Notes under the pieces: model-generated
What the model saw: the letters and a program-made list of their open reading frames with translations, nothing else
Database searches by the model: none
What the model was told of the DNA's origin: nothing
From: Coffea arabica
Lineage: Eukaryota; Streptophyta; Magnoliopsida; Gentianales; Rubiaceae
Direction: 5' to 3'
NCBI RefSeq assembly: GCF_036785885.1
Contig: NC_092323.1
Coordinates: 13,524,501 to 13,588,500 of the forward strand
DNA: 64,000 bases
Shown here: piece by piece, positions 1 through 12,435 of the stretch
How positions within the stretch are numbered: position 1 is the stretch's first letter
How the letters are laid out: every line of letters begins with the position of its first letter
Made by a program: the position numbers and the translations under genes

Positions 1-2951
1 TACAGAACCAACTTTTGAAGACTTAGAACAAAGCAAAGCTCTTCATTCACACATTCGCTACCAGGATCACAACCAGTCAACATTGAATAAGAGTTCTGTG
101 CACTAAAAATGGAATAGCACCATATTCCATACCTTCTTGAGGCCAATAGGCCTCTGCCATGCTCAGTTAACTGTAAAAGCTGAAGAGATGGCATGATTTA
201 GAAATAGACGTTCCTCAACTACAAATTTCAGCAGCAGGGAATAGCAATATGTTGATGCCTTGAGGAATTAAAGCAAACAAAATTGATCAAAATCTGCACA
301 ATACGAACTCATGTGAGTAGTCTGGACCTGCAAAAAGAGCAATAAAAATATGTCAAAAGTTGAAGTCAGTAACTCAAGGGAACAAACATACTGGCCAAAA
401 GAATCGATACTGACAGCAAAGAAATACATCAGCTGATACTCTAATAACAGGACTCCCAGATGACAGCTTCTGCAAGTAAATGGTGCGTGCATAATAGTGC
501 TAATACCTACCTTTCAGAGGCCAATGATGCTAGCTGTGCTCCATCAGCTTTAGAGATTAAAGTGTATTCTTCTTAATTTCGAGCATTAAACTGGCTACCC
601 TCTATCATAAATGTCTAAAAGCTGTCCTCAATATAAACTCTGCAAAAGCAATACAGCATTAGAACTCTCTAATTATCATTTTGAAATATTTTGATAGCTG
701 GCATAAATCAAAAGAGAAACTGAGAACTGACAGCAATGCCAACGTACACTTCAAGGGAACAGAATATAGATGGTACACCAAGTTTATCTGATTAATTTGC
801 TCTCAGAAAATCCAAAGTGACGCTAATTTGTGAAAACAAGTTCAACAAAAACCTCACCCAACCAATTCAGTTAATTGGAATTTAAAATCTGAAAAAATGA
901 GCCAGGCGAACTAAGCAGCAAAACTAAATTCAACATCTGGTTTCTTCTTCACCCAATACACGACCATTTAGAAGAAAGAAGGAATATCTTGCAAGAAAAG
1001 TTTAATCGGCAATGCAATGTTCTACAATAATCTTACATGTTTCACGAGACAATATTTGTAGATTTAGGCACCATCTGTTTTGAAAGAATAGGAGGAAAGG
1101 AATGGAAAGGAAAAAGAGGGATAAACTTTTTGTGCTTGGAATGATTTTTGAGGAGTGAAAGCAAGGGATAAGATTACACCATTACTCAAGTTTCATTCCT
1201 GTTCAAGAGTGGACAGAAATGAAGGTATGTGTAACCATTTTGCTGATTAGCCTATAGTATTAATTCCTTTCCTTTCCTATCTGTCCTTTTTCCAAACAAC
1301 ATAGTTAGGTTTCCTTTCTTTTCCTTCCATATCCAATCCAAACAGATATACAGACACTACTTTTTTCACTTCTCTTTCCTTTTTGTTTTTGTGCTAGTAT
1401 CTTTTTCTTTCCTTTCCAGGAGCCTTGACAAATTAGGGTCAATAGAGATGAGGCAGGCTCCAGACATACAATATTGGAATCCCAAAGATGCCTAGGTTTC
1501 ATATCGAAACCTGAAATATGCCCTAGATAGTTAGTGCTACCAAATTCTGAAAATTAGAGTTTATGACACAAGAACTGCTCAGCTTTCTCATGAGAGACAA
1601 GAATAGAACAGAATTCCTCAATCACCATTTGAGAGAGTCAGCAGGCAAGATTAAGCCGATTCTCTTATTAAAGTGGTAATGGGAAACGGACAAAAAATGA
1701 GGCAGGATATTTACATATCCCAGCTGATTAATTTACCCTAGAACACAAGTTGCAGGCTAAGCTCGTATCTCCCGAAATTTGACTTTTATTCTGAAATCTA
1801 CAAGAACCCCTGTATTTGGTAGAGGCTGAAAAGCATAGAACAGTGAACCTCAACATACAGGGATGAACACAGCATGATTAGCAGGTACATACCTCCATAA
1901 CAATTAGATGCGTCATGTCAATACTTCATAACCAGGTAAGCTAGGTGGACGCTATACTGCTAGTCGACATGATCTGACAACAACTACCACCTATTCAGTT
2001 CCAGGAGCAACTAACGGATAAAAAGGAAGAAACCCACTGAATCATACACTCTTCTGTTGGAGAAGAAAACAACAGAAAGGACAGGAATACTCGAAAATTC
2101 ATAGACAAGACAAACTCTATCGGGATTTTTTAGGAGATATAACCATTTTTATTGGCACTACAACAAGAACTTTGAGTAATCTCACCCAGAAGAAAATATC
2201 AAGGAAAAAGAAGACCTAACAAGATGCATGATAAGGCGCTGGCAATTGAAAGCCTCAGAAACTGAACCTACGTGTAACCTTCTTCACACGTTAACACATC
2301 TTGCTTGGACCTAAAAATTTCCATGGACACAATTTATGTTTGCCAAGTTAATATTCCTAATTTACACTTGCTAAATAATTCCATACATCTGTGAAAAGTA
2401 CTCCTATTTTAGCATCACAAAGGGCAGAAAAGTACCACCATGCTTGACTAGGAAAAGGGAAGAACAACTGTAGAAGTATTAGAATCTTGAACATACACGT
2501 CAGTCGATAAGATGACTAATCAAAAACCCAAAAGGCAAAAACAAAAACGGAATCAAAGATACACTGCCTGCAATTCCCACGAGCTTCTAACGTATTAAAT
2601 TCTTGAAAGCACAAAACATTTGGCATAACTGTCGGAAAACATAACAAGAAAGTCCACGAGGCGCAATAAATATGCATCCCCTCAATAAAATGAAACTTAA
2701 TAATAAATAATTCCTCCATTCTCAGAAGGCCGCTGGACGCCACGACAAAAGGGAACTTTACTACAAAATTCGTGACATAAAGTACCTATTCGCCAAGTTC
2801 TATCTGAATTTTGAGTGGTGATCATAATTTATGCTGGGCCCATATTTTTCCTTAAACCTCCCATTCCATGTGGCCAATAGTAATGAAAGTAAACAAAAAT
2901 AATAATAATGAATTAACCAGTAAGCTTCTCAAACCACTTCCATGCCTTGCT
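1..2951 (-). other. Probable first-intron / non-coding part of a minus-strand gene continuing beyond the left edge
   Basis: No reading frame here looks like a conserved protein. Reading the minus strand there is a good splice donor at 510/511 (AAAG|GTAGGT) and a good acceptor at 327/328 (tttttgcag|GTCC). These bracket a 183-bp possible intron, and the frame before the donor is open for about 17 codons (…SKADGAQLASLASE). Together with the leader-like exon ending at 3829 this suggests intron and small exons of a gene transcribed leftwards. The protein is not recognised. Exon calls here are tentative, because AT-rich plant DNA contains many chance splice sites. Confidence 0.3.
1064..1356. mobile_element. 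Possible Tourist-like MITE remnant
   Basis: The left end reads TTA then GGCACCATCTGTTTTG and runs into GGAAAGGAATGGAAAGG. The right side runs through TTTCCTTTCC into CCAATCCAAACAGAT. The same GGCACCAT start and GGAAAGGA/TTCCTTTCC arms occur in the better preserved element at 60153-61012, so this is probably a diverged relative. The right terminus and target duplication are not clean. Confidence 0.3.
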
Positions 2952-3827
2952 ACAAACAATTAAAACAAATTAATCAAATTCACAAAAAAAGCATAAATTA
3001 TTCATAAATGACAAAAGTAATCAAATTCACGGATCCAAAAAATGCATCATGTAATCCTATAACGATCCTGTCCTCATATTATCTACCTTAAAAGAGCTCG
3101 TTTCAAAACTAAAAACCTGAAATTTCAATCGCCTAATCCAAAATTTAACTAAACTCCAACCCAGATTTCTCTTCAATTATTCCCGTAAATCAGTATATAA
3201 ATGTCTTTCACCAAGCAAAAAAAAAAAAAAACACAAATCACCCACAAAAAAATCCACAACCAAGGAAAAGGGAAAAAAAACTCACTTTTCTTAAATTTCT
3301 TGAGTTTTCTAAGCAGCAATTATTACTGTATTTAACTAGAGGCATAAATAAACACATACAAACAGATGAAGGAGCAAGAAATTCAGCTAACAAACAATTA
3401 AAACAAATTAATCAAATTCACAAAAAAAGCATAAATTATTCATAAATGACAAAAGTAATCAAATTCACGGATCCAAAAAATGCATCATGTAATCCTATAA
3501 CGATCCTGTCCTCATATTATCTACCTTAAAAGAGCTCGTTTCAAAACTAAAAACCTGAAATTTCAATCGCCTAATCCAAAATTTAACTAAACTCCAACCC
3601 AGATTTCTCTTCAATTATTCCCGTAAATCAGTATATAAATGTCTTTCACCAAGCAAAAAAAAAAAAAACACAAATCACCCACAAAAAAATCCACAACCAA
3701 GGAAAAGGGAAAAAAAACTCACTTTTCTTAAATTTCTTGAGTTTTCTAAGCAGCAATTATTACTGTATTTAACTAGAGGCATAAATAAACACATACAAAC
3801 AGATGAAGGAGCAAGAAATTCAGCTAA
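2952..3827. repeat. Tandem direct duplication, two 437-438 bp copies, almost identical
   Basis: Copy 1 is 2952-3389 and copy 2 is 3390-3827. Reading both through, the only difference I see is one base in the A-run (15 A at 3217-3231 against 14 A at 3655-3668). Both copies carry the same landmarks in order: CGGATCCAAAAAATGC, CCTTAAAAGAGCTCG, GGAAAAGGG and CAGATGAAGGAGC. Copy 2 ends at a minus-strand splice donor (ATCAG|GTTAGC at 3829/3828). Copy 1 ends in CTAACAAAC and lacks it. Near identity implies a very recent duplication or an assembly duplication. Confidence 0.95.
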
Positions 3828-3828
3828 C

Positions 3829-4010
3829 CTGATGATCAATGAAGAAGCTTGGAAACGACTGCGTTTCAGCTGAGGAAGAGTAATCAATAATCTTATAAGC
3901 TGCCAGGAAAAATTCCAATCAGGCAAGAAAGTGAATTGAAGATCTGCTAAGAGTTAAAATTAGAGTCCAAGGAGGAACAGTTGAGCCCTAGAATCTCATA
4001 TTCCGGTTTT
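3829..4010 (-). other. Putative 5' leader exon of the left-edge gene
   Basis: On the minus strand the stretch is pyrimidine-rich, has no ATG between about 3960 and 3829, and ends in a strong donor GATCATCAG|GTTAGC. This is what a non-coding first exon looks like in plants. The first base is not defined; I saw no clear TATA box at the expected distance. Its partner exons would lie further left, probably outside the window. Confidence 0.4.
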
Positions 4011-6535
4011 CATAATCTTCATACTATAGTTAATTCTAAGTAATAATGATAATAATATAATTGACTCTGCAAGAATATTTTATTTTAGTTTGTTTATTAA
4101 AATCATGAATCAAAATCGTGTGATTTGAACCGGTAGAAGGAGAGAAGGAAGAAAGAAAGAGTACCGGAATAAAATATAAACAAACTTCCCAAGAAAAATG
4201 TGGGGCAAGTCGAGAATGAAGGCAGCTAGGCTACTCATCAAGACGGTGCAGATATTTGATGAGAAGAAGGAAATGACGAATTGAGTAAAGATTTAATTAA
4301 TCTTGGGGGGAGAGATTAGACAATATACTAGCAGCACGTGTCATATTCGTTCATCTTATGATTTGACTTTTCTTAAAGTTCAACTTTGAAAAGTAAACAT
4401 TTAGCATTTTCCTCGTCATTTCAATTTAATCAGCAAATTTTTTTTTTTTTTACCTTTAAACTCTCCGTTCCTCTCTGCACCTTTCCTACTCGAAACTCGG
4501 CGGGCACTCAGATAAAGGATTTGAATCCCGGATTTGATAGTGGAGAAGACTCTGAAAATATGATAAAACACTAATAGTAATAATAAAGATTTAACCACGC
4601 TAATGCTGAGTAATTTTTTTTTTTGCGTTGAATATTTAGTACACTTATTCTAATTGATAATGGTAAAATAAGATTTATTCTGAATGTTTTGGATTTGTTC
4701 TAAATGTTTAATTATTATAATCTATTAAGATTGATTAGGTCAAATATTTGCATAATGGAATGAGGGAGAAATTGAACACTTATGAGATGTACAGATTTTA
4801 AGTCATCTCTCTTTTCTAGTATAAGGTTCATTTGTGATGAATGCTAGTTTTTTCACTACCAAAATAAAAGATTTGTGTTACTATTTGATGATATTGATTA
4901 ATTTTTGTAAATGTAGATGCCAAATTGAAAAGTGGTGCAAAGGCAGGACCGTCATTTTAATTTTGCTACTTCAAAGTACTCCTTTAATTTTGACATATAT
5001 CTGTCCTTTTTGTGACTGATAATTGGAAAAACTTGTTTGCCAAATTTTAACTAAATTGTTGATTTTTCAACCCCTTTTGTTAATATTTTCAACAACTCCA
5101 AATTACGGTGTAAATATCATGATAGTTGACGAGTTATGTGATGAATTTGGATTAATTATTTTTGACAAATTATAGGCGATTTACATCAAAGACCTCCATG
5201 ATTAGGCTTCCCCTCACGCTCAAAAACAATGGTTATAATAAGTACCTTGATTGCTTATTCCACAAAGGCTAATAACAAAATATTTCTTAAATTATGTCAT
5301 TATCATATCAAATTCCTATATTTTACCCAAAAATATCACGTTAACTTTGTGTTAAGTTTCATAATGTAACATCTAATACCTCACCTAATGTCACTAACAA
5401 TGAATGCTTTATAAAGTTTCATACCTACACTTCTATGGACAAGGGTTACAAGGGATTACCACACAAAAGAAATTCTACTTATAGTAAAACTTGAAAGATG
5501 TAATAGATTACTTACTCCACGTATCTTACAATGCACATAAATCTTGTAAAATATAGTTTTGCTTTGAAATTACTTGTCAAGAGATAATTGAATTATCTTT
5601 TTTTGTTGAATAAATACAATATCATTTTATTGTTATGCATGCTAACAAAATTGCTTTAAAAGCAACAATTATATCAAGAGTAATTTGATTCTTTTGAGGG
5701 CAAACAGGCGTAAATCCTATCTGTTAGGCTTGGTCGTCATTTTTTTCAAAAACCTATTCTTTTGCGTTATGAATACTTTTATTTAATTTGTTTTATCTTC
5801 CCAATCCATATTTCTTACGCACATCATATTACAAAAATACTATAGTAATTATTCCAAAATTTTCAAATAATCTTCTATTCAAACACACATAAATTAAATT
5901 CTCATGATTTGTTATGAAAGAATTATATGCCATTAGCCTGGACTTAATTGTGGAACAAAACATTTGTTTAGTAAAATGAAAAACCACCAATAGGAGCAAA
6001 TAAGAATTAAGAACAGTCGGTTCTGCCGTTTTCGTTTTGGTTTTGAGCGGTTTTGGCATTACGGATATTCTACAGTGTTCATCCACCTATAGAAACAAAA
6101 CAAGTATCCGAGTCATCAATTGACACGTGGACAGATTGACTCCTTTAGCGTGACGATTCGATAAAGTCAGTGACGTCAGATGCTTATGATTGGGTGAAAC
6201 GGCAAAAAAGGTCTGAACGGTTAGTTACCACATCTGAATAACAAAAGATGTATTGTACGCAATGGGTGGTGGAATGGCAGGTGGCCCCTTTAATGCTGTC
6301 TTTTGATTACTGAAGATGATAAGAAAGAAGCTTGATTATATTAGGCAGATAGCACTAATGGCAGCTAAATATTCAACTAATTATAGAAAGTGTTTATTGT
6401 AGCTATTGATCCACCATTAATCAATACTATATCTGGACAATTAACTTTTGCCCTTCCATTCTAACAAAAAATAAAGGAACTCTTTCCCCGACAAAATTGC
6501 AAAAAATATATCTAGAAATGCTATGACATTTGCTA
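4011..6535. other. Intergenic DNA
   Basis: AT-rich sequence with short open frames only. It has no splice-supported coding exon and no repeat boundary I could define. The first ~300 bases probably include the promoter of the minus-strand leader exon ending at 3829. Confidence 0.5.
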
Positions 6536-6549
6536 GTATAGTAGTTGGT

Positions 6550-7112
6550 ATGAGTGTGTTTGGTGCCAAACCAATTTTTTGCCTAATTTTCCTCCTACAA
6601 GTTTTTTAATAAATTTAACTACAATAATATCAAAAAAATTTTAAAAATTTTAAAACATACACTTCAAAATATCAAAAAACACACAAAAAAATTTCCCTTT
6701 TTTCCCTTCTTCCTGTTTCTCTTCCACCTCAACTCACTACCACCCCCGCCGCCGGCCATCTCTTTTTTTTTTTCCTTTCTTTTCTCCCTCTCTGTCCCCC
6801 TCTCCTCCTTCCTTCTCCTCCCCTCCTCCCCTTACGTGATCTTTAGTCACGCGACCAGATCGTGTATGCAAGGAGAGGGGATGAGAGCGGAGAGAGGGAA
6901 AAAAAATTAAGCTGCTGCCATTGCCCTCGGCCAGCAAGTGGTGAGATGAGGGAGAAGAGGAGGAGAGAAAAGAAAAGGAAAAAGAAAGAAAGAAAAAGAA
7001 AAGAAAAGAAAAAAAGTTTTACATCTTAAAAAGTTTTTCTACAAATTCTACAATAAGTTACAATAAAATTTTAGACAAATACAAAAAAAACTCATTTGCC
7101 AAACGGGACCAT
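6550..7112. mobile_element. MITE-like element with imperfect terminal inverted repeats
   Basis: The left end (GTGTTTGGTGCCAAACC, then runs such as ACAATAATATC) and the right end (reverse complement GGTCCCGTTTGGCAAATG) mirror each other. So do the adjoining subterminal stretches, in which one side has TACAATAAGTTACAATAAAA. The core at 6715-7000 is unusual for the region: CT-rich with a GC-rich CCGCCGCCGGCC, then GA-rich. No protein is recognised. A clear target duplication was not found, so the ends are approximate. Confidence 0.45.
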
Positions 7113-7348
7113 TAATATTCTTTTCAAATATAATTTTACTTAATCAAAATTATAATTATTAATTAATTTTGTATTTTTTCATCAATATTTTTATCTTACA
7201 TATATCACATCATAAAAAGTGCTAATATAATTATTTTGATTAATCTCTTATCCAAATATTTTTTGGTCAACATAGTTTTATTGATCCATTAATTTGATTC
7301 ACACCTTTGAAGTATTGACGAGTTTGCACAACTGGTCACACAACTTGT

Positions 7349-7666
7349 TGAAATTGTGAATTTTTGAATAGATGAAAGGTAAAAATCTAAATTGGCCAGG
7401 AGTAATGCATTTCCAATACATAAAACCTGATACACACACACACGTGTGTGATGAAGGAGACTTAAAGGTTAAGTTTTTGCCTTTGGTTGTTGGACGGAGT
7501 CGTAAAACTCGTTGAAATGGTGAATTTTTTAATAGAAGAATGGTAAAAGTCCAAATTGGCCAAGAGCAATGCATTTCCAGTACATAAAATCTGATATACA
7601 TGTCTCGCTAAGGAGACTTTAAGTTTTTGCCTTTTCGGTAGTTAGTTGGATGGAGTCGTGAAGCCA
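7349..7666. repeat. Two-copy tandem duplication, about 160 bp, diverged
   Basis: Copy 1 is about 7349-7512 and copy 2 about 7513-7666. They share blocks in the same order: TTGAAAT.GTGAATTTTT, CAAATTGGCCA.GAG, AATGCATTTCCA, ACATAAAA.CTGATA, GGAGACTT, GTTTTTGCCTTT and GGAGTCGT. Copy 1 also contains an alternating CA/TG stretch centred on CACGTG at 7433-7450, which can fold as a hairpin and is absent from copy 2. Confidence 0.85.
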
Positions 7667-8094
7667 AAGGCTCGAGAAGATATTCCCAAAGCTTTGGTCC
7701 TCGTACCTTCTAGTTTGCAACTTTTTTGTAGGGTATATGGCTATGAACATTTTGCAAACTTTCGGTCATATAATCTTTAACATTATTTTCCAGCAAAAAA
7801 AGAATTGTTGAGATGTCTTTAGGTTCTTGCAGCCTTCAAGTGCAAGTAAGTAATCTGCTGATAAAGATTGAAATGTAAGTAACTAATATGCTGATAAAGA
7901 TTCCTGTCGCAATTGAACTATTAAGTGATCAGAAATCTGCCAAGTAATAGTAGCGTCGTGAGGAAAATTGGCATCTTAATTCATAAGGTGGATACTGTAG
8001 TACAACTTAGTAGAAATTATAAAGTGTTTTTGTATAGCATGAAAGTAACTAATATATAATTACTACTTAATTAATGAAGAGGTGATTTATGGCT

Positions 8095-8240
8095 TGAAGA
8101 GTTGCACCGGGTAACTGGAGTACTCTCCTAGGTGAGGTGCGGCTGCGCGGATATCACCTGCTCAATTTATCGGAGACGGGGCTAAATCCCCAGGTTTTTT
8201 TTCGATGATCGAGTTAGTTTAGATAATAGGAAGTGAAATA
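8095..8240 (+). mobile_element. GC-richer SINE-like fragment (weak)
   Basis: The block around GTGCGGCTGCGCGGATATC is clearly more GC-rich than its surroundings. It ends in a small inverted repeat GGGG-CTAAAT-CCCC followed by an eight-T run. These traits resemble plant SINEs, but I could not align A and B boxes or find target duplications. It could equally be LTR debris. Confidence 0.25.
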
Positions 8241-8299
8241 ATGTTCAGGCTCTTACCAAATCGCCCCCTTTCTTAGTGGGACATGTTGATATTTATATG

Positions 8300-8480
8300 G
8301 GACAATGTGGGGGAAAGGACGGTGGGGTTTGAGTCCTTAGAAATCTGATTGAGACAACGTATCAGTCTGACTAGACAACTCTGCGCAGTAGGACAATGTG
8401 GGGGGAAGGACGGTGGGGTCCGAGTCCTTAAAAATCTGATTGAAACAGCGTATCAGTCTGACTAGACAACTCTGGGCAGT
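8300..8480. repeat. Two-copy tandem duplication, 91 bp
   Basis: Copy 1 is 8300-8390 and copy 2 is 8391-8480. Both run from GGACAATGTGGGGG through GGACGGTGGGGT, GAGTCCTTA, AAATCTGATTGA and TATCAGTCTGACTAGACAAC to CTCTG.GCAGT. There are only about ten differences. The following ~280 bp (to 8760) is GC-richer than the flanks and contains short shared words (GGTGATCA, GAGGTGA, GCTCGGC). It looks like remnant LTR or satellite-like DNA without coding capacity. Confidence 0.9.
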
Positions 8481-8760
8481 GTGCAGAGTGTACCAGAGGC
8501 TGTATCCACTATGCAAGTGTCAGAACAATGGATAGGATCTCAGTTGTCATGTCAAACACAGCACCACTTCGAGACAATGGGTGTGGTGATCATCTCAGTC
8601 ATCTGTAAGCGGTGCGTATTCGAGGTGATCAGGTCGGATAGACGTCCTCAAGTGGTGTGGGCCTTGGCTCAGTGAGACGGAGCCGAGGTGACCATTATCA
8701 GATGGACAGACGGGAAATGGGGCTCGGCCGGATCAAGCCGAGCTGGAATGACCATCCTCA

Positions 8761-10860
8761 ATTAACATTCTTTTGATACATATGAATCACTAGACTAGTA
8801 GCAGTATGAACAACTTTGATTTAGCATAAATATTAACTAGGACTTAATACGCAGACTATTTTCACAAGAGAAAAAAAAGACCCAAAAAATGAAAACATGA
8901 GAAAAAAAAAACCTAATCTTTTACTGATACGAATGCAAGAAGAACTTTGGTAAATTATGACAGATTGGGAATCTCTTCTAATATTTAAAGGAATCACTTT
9001 TTTACCTTACATGAATCAAATCACTACAGTACGTTATTCTACAAAATTTCTAAAAATAGCAATTCAAACAGGCCGATATGTATTTCGATTTGAAAGGCTA
9101 AATCCTTTTTTTATTAAAATTTCATCACTATTTAATTTGGAATTAAAAAATATTTAATTTGAAATATATCTAAAATGTTTGTTAGAGGAGGTGATCAATA
9201 AAAAAAATTATTTTTAGGGGTCAATGTAGAATGAGGAGTGAATTTATAGATATTAAAAGAATAATTTATGTATAGAAAGAAAAAGCGCTCTTGCTTACAT
9301 CAGTAACGGTTCCATATTCCTTTCCTGGTAAGGTTTTAGCGTTAAAAATTACAAGGTTCTTCCCGAAGTGTTTAATTCTCAAAATGACTATATATCAAAC
9401 ATAAGTATGACACCAATAATAAATTGTGATAAATAAAGAATTCTAATTATCCATCTCAAGCCTTAAAGCTTTTTACGAGATCAATGTATCACTTCCAATG
9501 ATGGAACCTAAATATGTAATTTGAGGGGACGAACTTCATACACATTTATACTTTGTAGTTAATACAAAAAATTTTAAAATTTTTTTTGGGGGTAGTCAGT
9601 AGTCTCTCTCCTTAAATGCCGTAAGCCGCCTCGACAAGGTGGCGTAGCAATACAACTTTCGACTTGTATTTTTAAGTCAGAGTCAAAGACGTGAAAAAGC
9701 TATCAAGAAAAGCATCTAATCCGAACTTGTGAGATGTCATCGTTTCTTTGGTTTTTTTAATGAAAATTTGAACTTTTCCTTGACCACTCTTGTAGAGTTA
9801 TGATTCTTTTTGTCTCATGCTAATCAAAACAAACTGCGTAAAAAATGCCCAAATTCTTGCGCAATTTGTTAGGAATAGGTATCGGCTTGCCAATATTTGT
9901 GTAATTATGTTTTTAGTAAACAGCTAATAATTTTTGGGATAATTTCAGAAATCTCCTTTTAAAGGGTTTTCATCAATAGTTACACTGATGACTGGCCTTT
10001 TCTAAAATTTTTAAAATATTAAGAATTTCTCCTAAAATCATTTATTTTGTAACAAGTTAGCTCAATTTAAAAACACAAATAAATAAATGATTTTAGAAGA
10101 GAGAAGATAGTGCGATTTCACAAGTGTCAATAAGAACTAGAAACACAAAATATAATAGCCTCTTCAAGCCTTAGAGGTAAATCTAGAAATTCACCAATAT
10201 CGTTCAACATTAGGAACGTTATTCTCAAACTCCAGAAAATGCTACCCTAGAAAAACTATACACCAGTAGAGAGATTTTAATAGATTTACTCAACAAATAT
10301 CAGACAATTGGCTCTTTAGCGGTGTAGCCTCCTCTTGTTACCACCCCATCCTTTATAAGGAATACATCATCTCGCCAGTACTGAATATTTGGGGATGCAT
10401 GCTCATGGTTGATGGTTTCTGATCGTGAAGTAGGGAAGTTACTGGTTTGACCATTCTTTCCAAAAACATACCCAGATGGAACGGACTAAGAAAAAGAAAT
10501 GATAATCAGAACGGACTAAGTTAAACAAGGCCAGCACAATAGACCTCTAGCTAATGATAATCAGAATTTCTTTAATAAGTTTTGGTATGTTCATCTTTAT
10601 TTGGGATATGACGTTTCTTCTTCTTAAATTTTTTTGTTTGAGCTGCATTTTCATCTTTTCCTGTCAAGTACTCATTCATCTATCCTTCTACAGAGAGGGC
10701 AAGTGGGAGCTCCATTCCATTGAGAGTGAGATAATTTGAATATTGTATTTTGTCATTGCCCTTTGTTGGTTCTCTGATTAAATGCTGTAAATGTGCCTGA
10801 GCCAGTGCAGTTGGAACGAGTTCAAATCACTTCCATTAAGTTGGTAAACTTCCTGCAAAG
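8761..10860. other. Intergenic DNA
   Basis: AT-rich, with only chance-length open frames. No gene, RNA or element boundary is recognisable. Confidence 0.5.
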
Positions 10861-10864
10861 GAAA

Positions 10865-11082
10865 AATCACCTAAATAGTCTCTCACATTTTTGAAAACTC
10901 TCTTTTTTGGTCCTTTACATGCAAAATAAAACAAAATGATCCCTCACATTCAAAGTGTACCATTTTGGTCCCAAATCATATTTCTAGCCAGTTTATTGAC
11001 TAAAAAGCATGCCCCCCATCCACACGCCAATGGACGTAGGTGCAGAACGAGAATAGTAACAAGAAAACTCACATGGCGCTCA
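10865..11082. mobile_element. Truncated Mutator/MITE-like fragment abutting the pseudogene
   Basis: Contains two phrases of a type common in plant MITEs: CTTTTTTGGTCCTTTACATG and, inverted in sense, AAAATGATCCCTCACATT...CATTTTGGTCCC. The segment stops where similarity to AVT1 exon 3 begins (CAATAGTGTAATCAAC at about 11083). It may therefore mark the breakpoint of the duplicated block. Neither terminus is defined. Confidence 0.3.
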
Positions 11083-11560
11083 TTCAATAGTGTAATCAAC
11101 TTCTTATTCTCAATTGGCGGTTATCTCATCTTTGGAGGCAAAATTACTCACAAATCGCCAAGAATTTTCCAAAACAGAAACTTTGTTTAACATTGTATAC
11201 TTCATTATACATTCCACTGTGCAGATATCCCTTGTTAATTTCACTAATTGCAGAAGCTGTCGAAGATGGACCACTAAAGAAATCCAATGGTTGATTCGCA
11301 TTTCCATAAGAATTATTCTATGTAGCATTTTTATCCTTTTTCCCCTTCTCGTTTCCAATCTATGATGACAATCGCAGGGTCGTTCATTGTGTTATTGACA
11401 TCATTATTAGTCCCCTGCTGCTGCTGTTGCCATTTGAAGCTGCGAGGAGGTGAAAGATTCACTGTCAAGTTTATGAGGATACTTGGAATACCAGTTGGGG
11501 TCACAGTTGGATTGTATACTTCATTATCTCTAACCTTGTCCGCAGTAGTTAAAACAACAA
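11083..11560 (+). pseudogene. Truncated, frameshifted copy of AVT1-type transporter exon 3
   Basis: The stretch is similar along its length to the last exon of the intact transporter (14492-14983). Matching peptide pieces appear in order but in different frames. GGYLIFGG is in one frame. A piece matching the intact YTSLVIPLSRYP region is in another and runs to a stop at 11365. The AGSFIVLLTSLLVPCC to LKLRGGE to VKFM.ILGI block is in a third (from 11362). At least two frameshifts and several stops break it, and exons 1-2 are absent. It cannot make the transporter. It lies about 2.4 kb upstream of the intact gene in the same orientation and is part of a larger duplicated block (11083-12435). 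Confidence 0.9.
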
Positions 11561-12246
11561 GCTCTGTGTTTTTCTTCTGTTTTGTATCTTCATTTTCTTT
11601 GTAAAACTACTACTGTCTTTTCGTTTTTTGTGTATGCAAGTCTTTCAATACAGTGAATCCAAAGTGAAGTATTTCCAGAAGACTTGACTTGCTACAAGAA
11701 AATCTCTAGTCTCTTGTTTATAGATCTTTCCTCGAAAAGAGAAAGAATGGTACTAGAAATAGTAATGGTAGAGTTTATGGAATTCTAAACTAGTCATTAC
11801 GTATGGCACCGGCCGCCCAAAAAAAAAAAAAAAACCTCCTACCCCTCTCCACATCCTTTCCATCCCAAGTGCCAAATACTCCCCTGATCACTAGGACGAC
11901 CCGAGCAGTATAACAAACTGAATCTGGTTTTTCCTTAATGTGGAATAGGGTTAATCGTAGAAAACTGCCCTGCAATTAGAAACCTAATTATTGCCTAGTC
12001 GTTTGCTAACACAAGGCATGACTGTTTAAACTTCAGGACAGAAAACAGGCAAGTGCTTGGGGGACAAAAGTTGCATTTTGTAACACTGCATTTTGTAAGC
12101 TATGTATTTAGAAATGGTAAGGATTTGTGGTTAACGAAACATAATCAGTCAACATTTTATCGTTTTATAATGGATAAAACCATCAAAGCTCATGGTTAAC
12201 AAAAATAGACAGTCTAGCTATTAAAATGTGCATATGATTGCTGGTG
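11561..12246. repeat. Duplicated intergenic spacer between the two pseudogene ends
   Basis: Corresponds to the DNA between the intact AVT1 and ARM/TPR genes. Matching blocks are GACTTGCTACAAGAAAAT (11683 / 15266), GGAATAGGGTTA (11942 / 15486), AACTTCAGGACAGAAAAC (12030 / 16360), GTTAACGAAACATAATCA (12131 / 16463) and GATTGCTGGTGCTAAATTAT (12236 / 16564). The copy lacks about 790 bp present at 15545-16335 and about 170 bp after the transporter stop. It carries a 15-A run at 11820 absent from the intact locus. Confidence 0.88.
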
Positions 12247-12435
12247 CTAAATTATAGGACCTGGAGGTTTATCATACTTGTCTGTCCTCTCAAAATCATC
12301 CTTCCATTCAAAGTAATCCTCATCCATTTCATCCCTTCCATCATTTCTCATGTCACTTGCACTTGCTGTCTCCCACTTAAAATCATCTGACTCTTGGCCA
12401 CATAATTCTCCATCTGCAGTATCACAATGCACACT
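12247..12435 (-). pseudogene. 3' end fragment of the ARM/TPR gene
   Basis: Minus-strand frame of 61 codons matching the acidic C-terminus of the intact gene at 16577-16765. It shares DGELCGQESDD, NDGRDEM, FEWK and DKYDKPP. About ten substitutions plus a short deletion near the stop separate them, mostly changing amino acids. Everything upstream of the acidic tail is missing, so no functional protein is expected. The frame being still open over 60 codons reflects the short length and moderate age rather than function. Confidence 0.88.

Noticed and set aside
6737..6937. 66-codon minus-strand frame rich in Gly/Glu/Lys/Arg
   Set aside because: Arises from the purine-rich core of a MITE-like element; no conserved feature.
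8303..8480. CRISPR-like array
   Set aside because: Only two direct copies with no spacer structure, in a plant nuclear setting; a simple tandem duplication.
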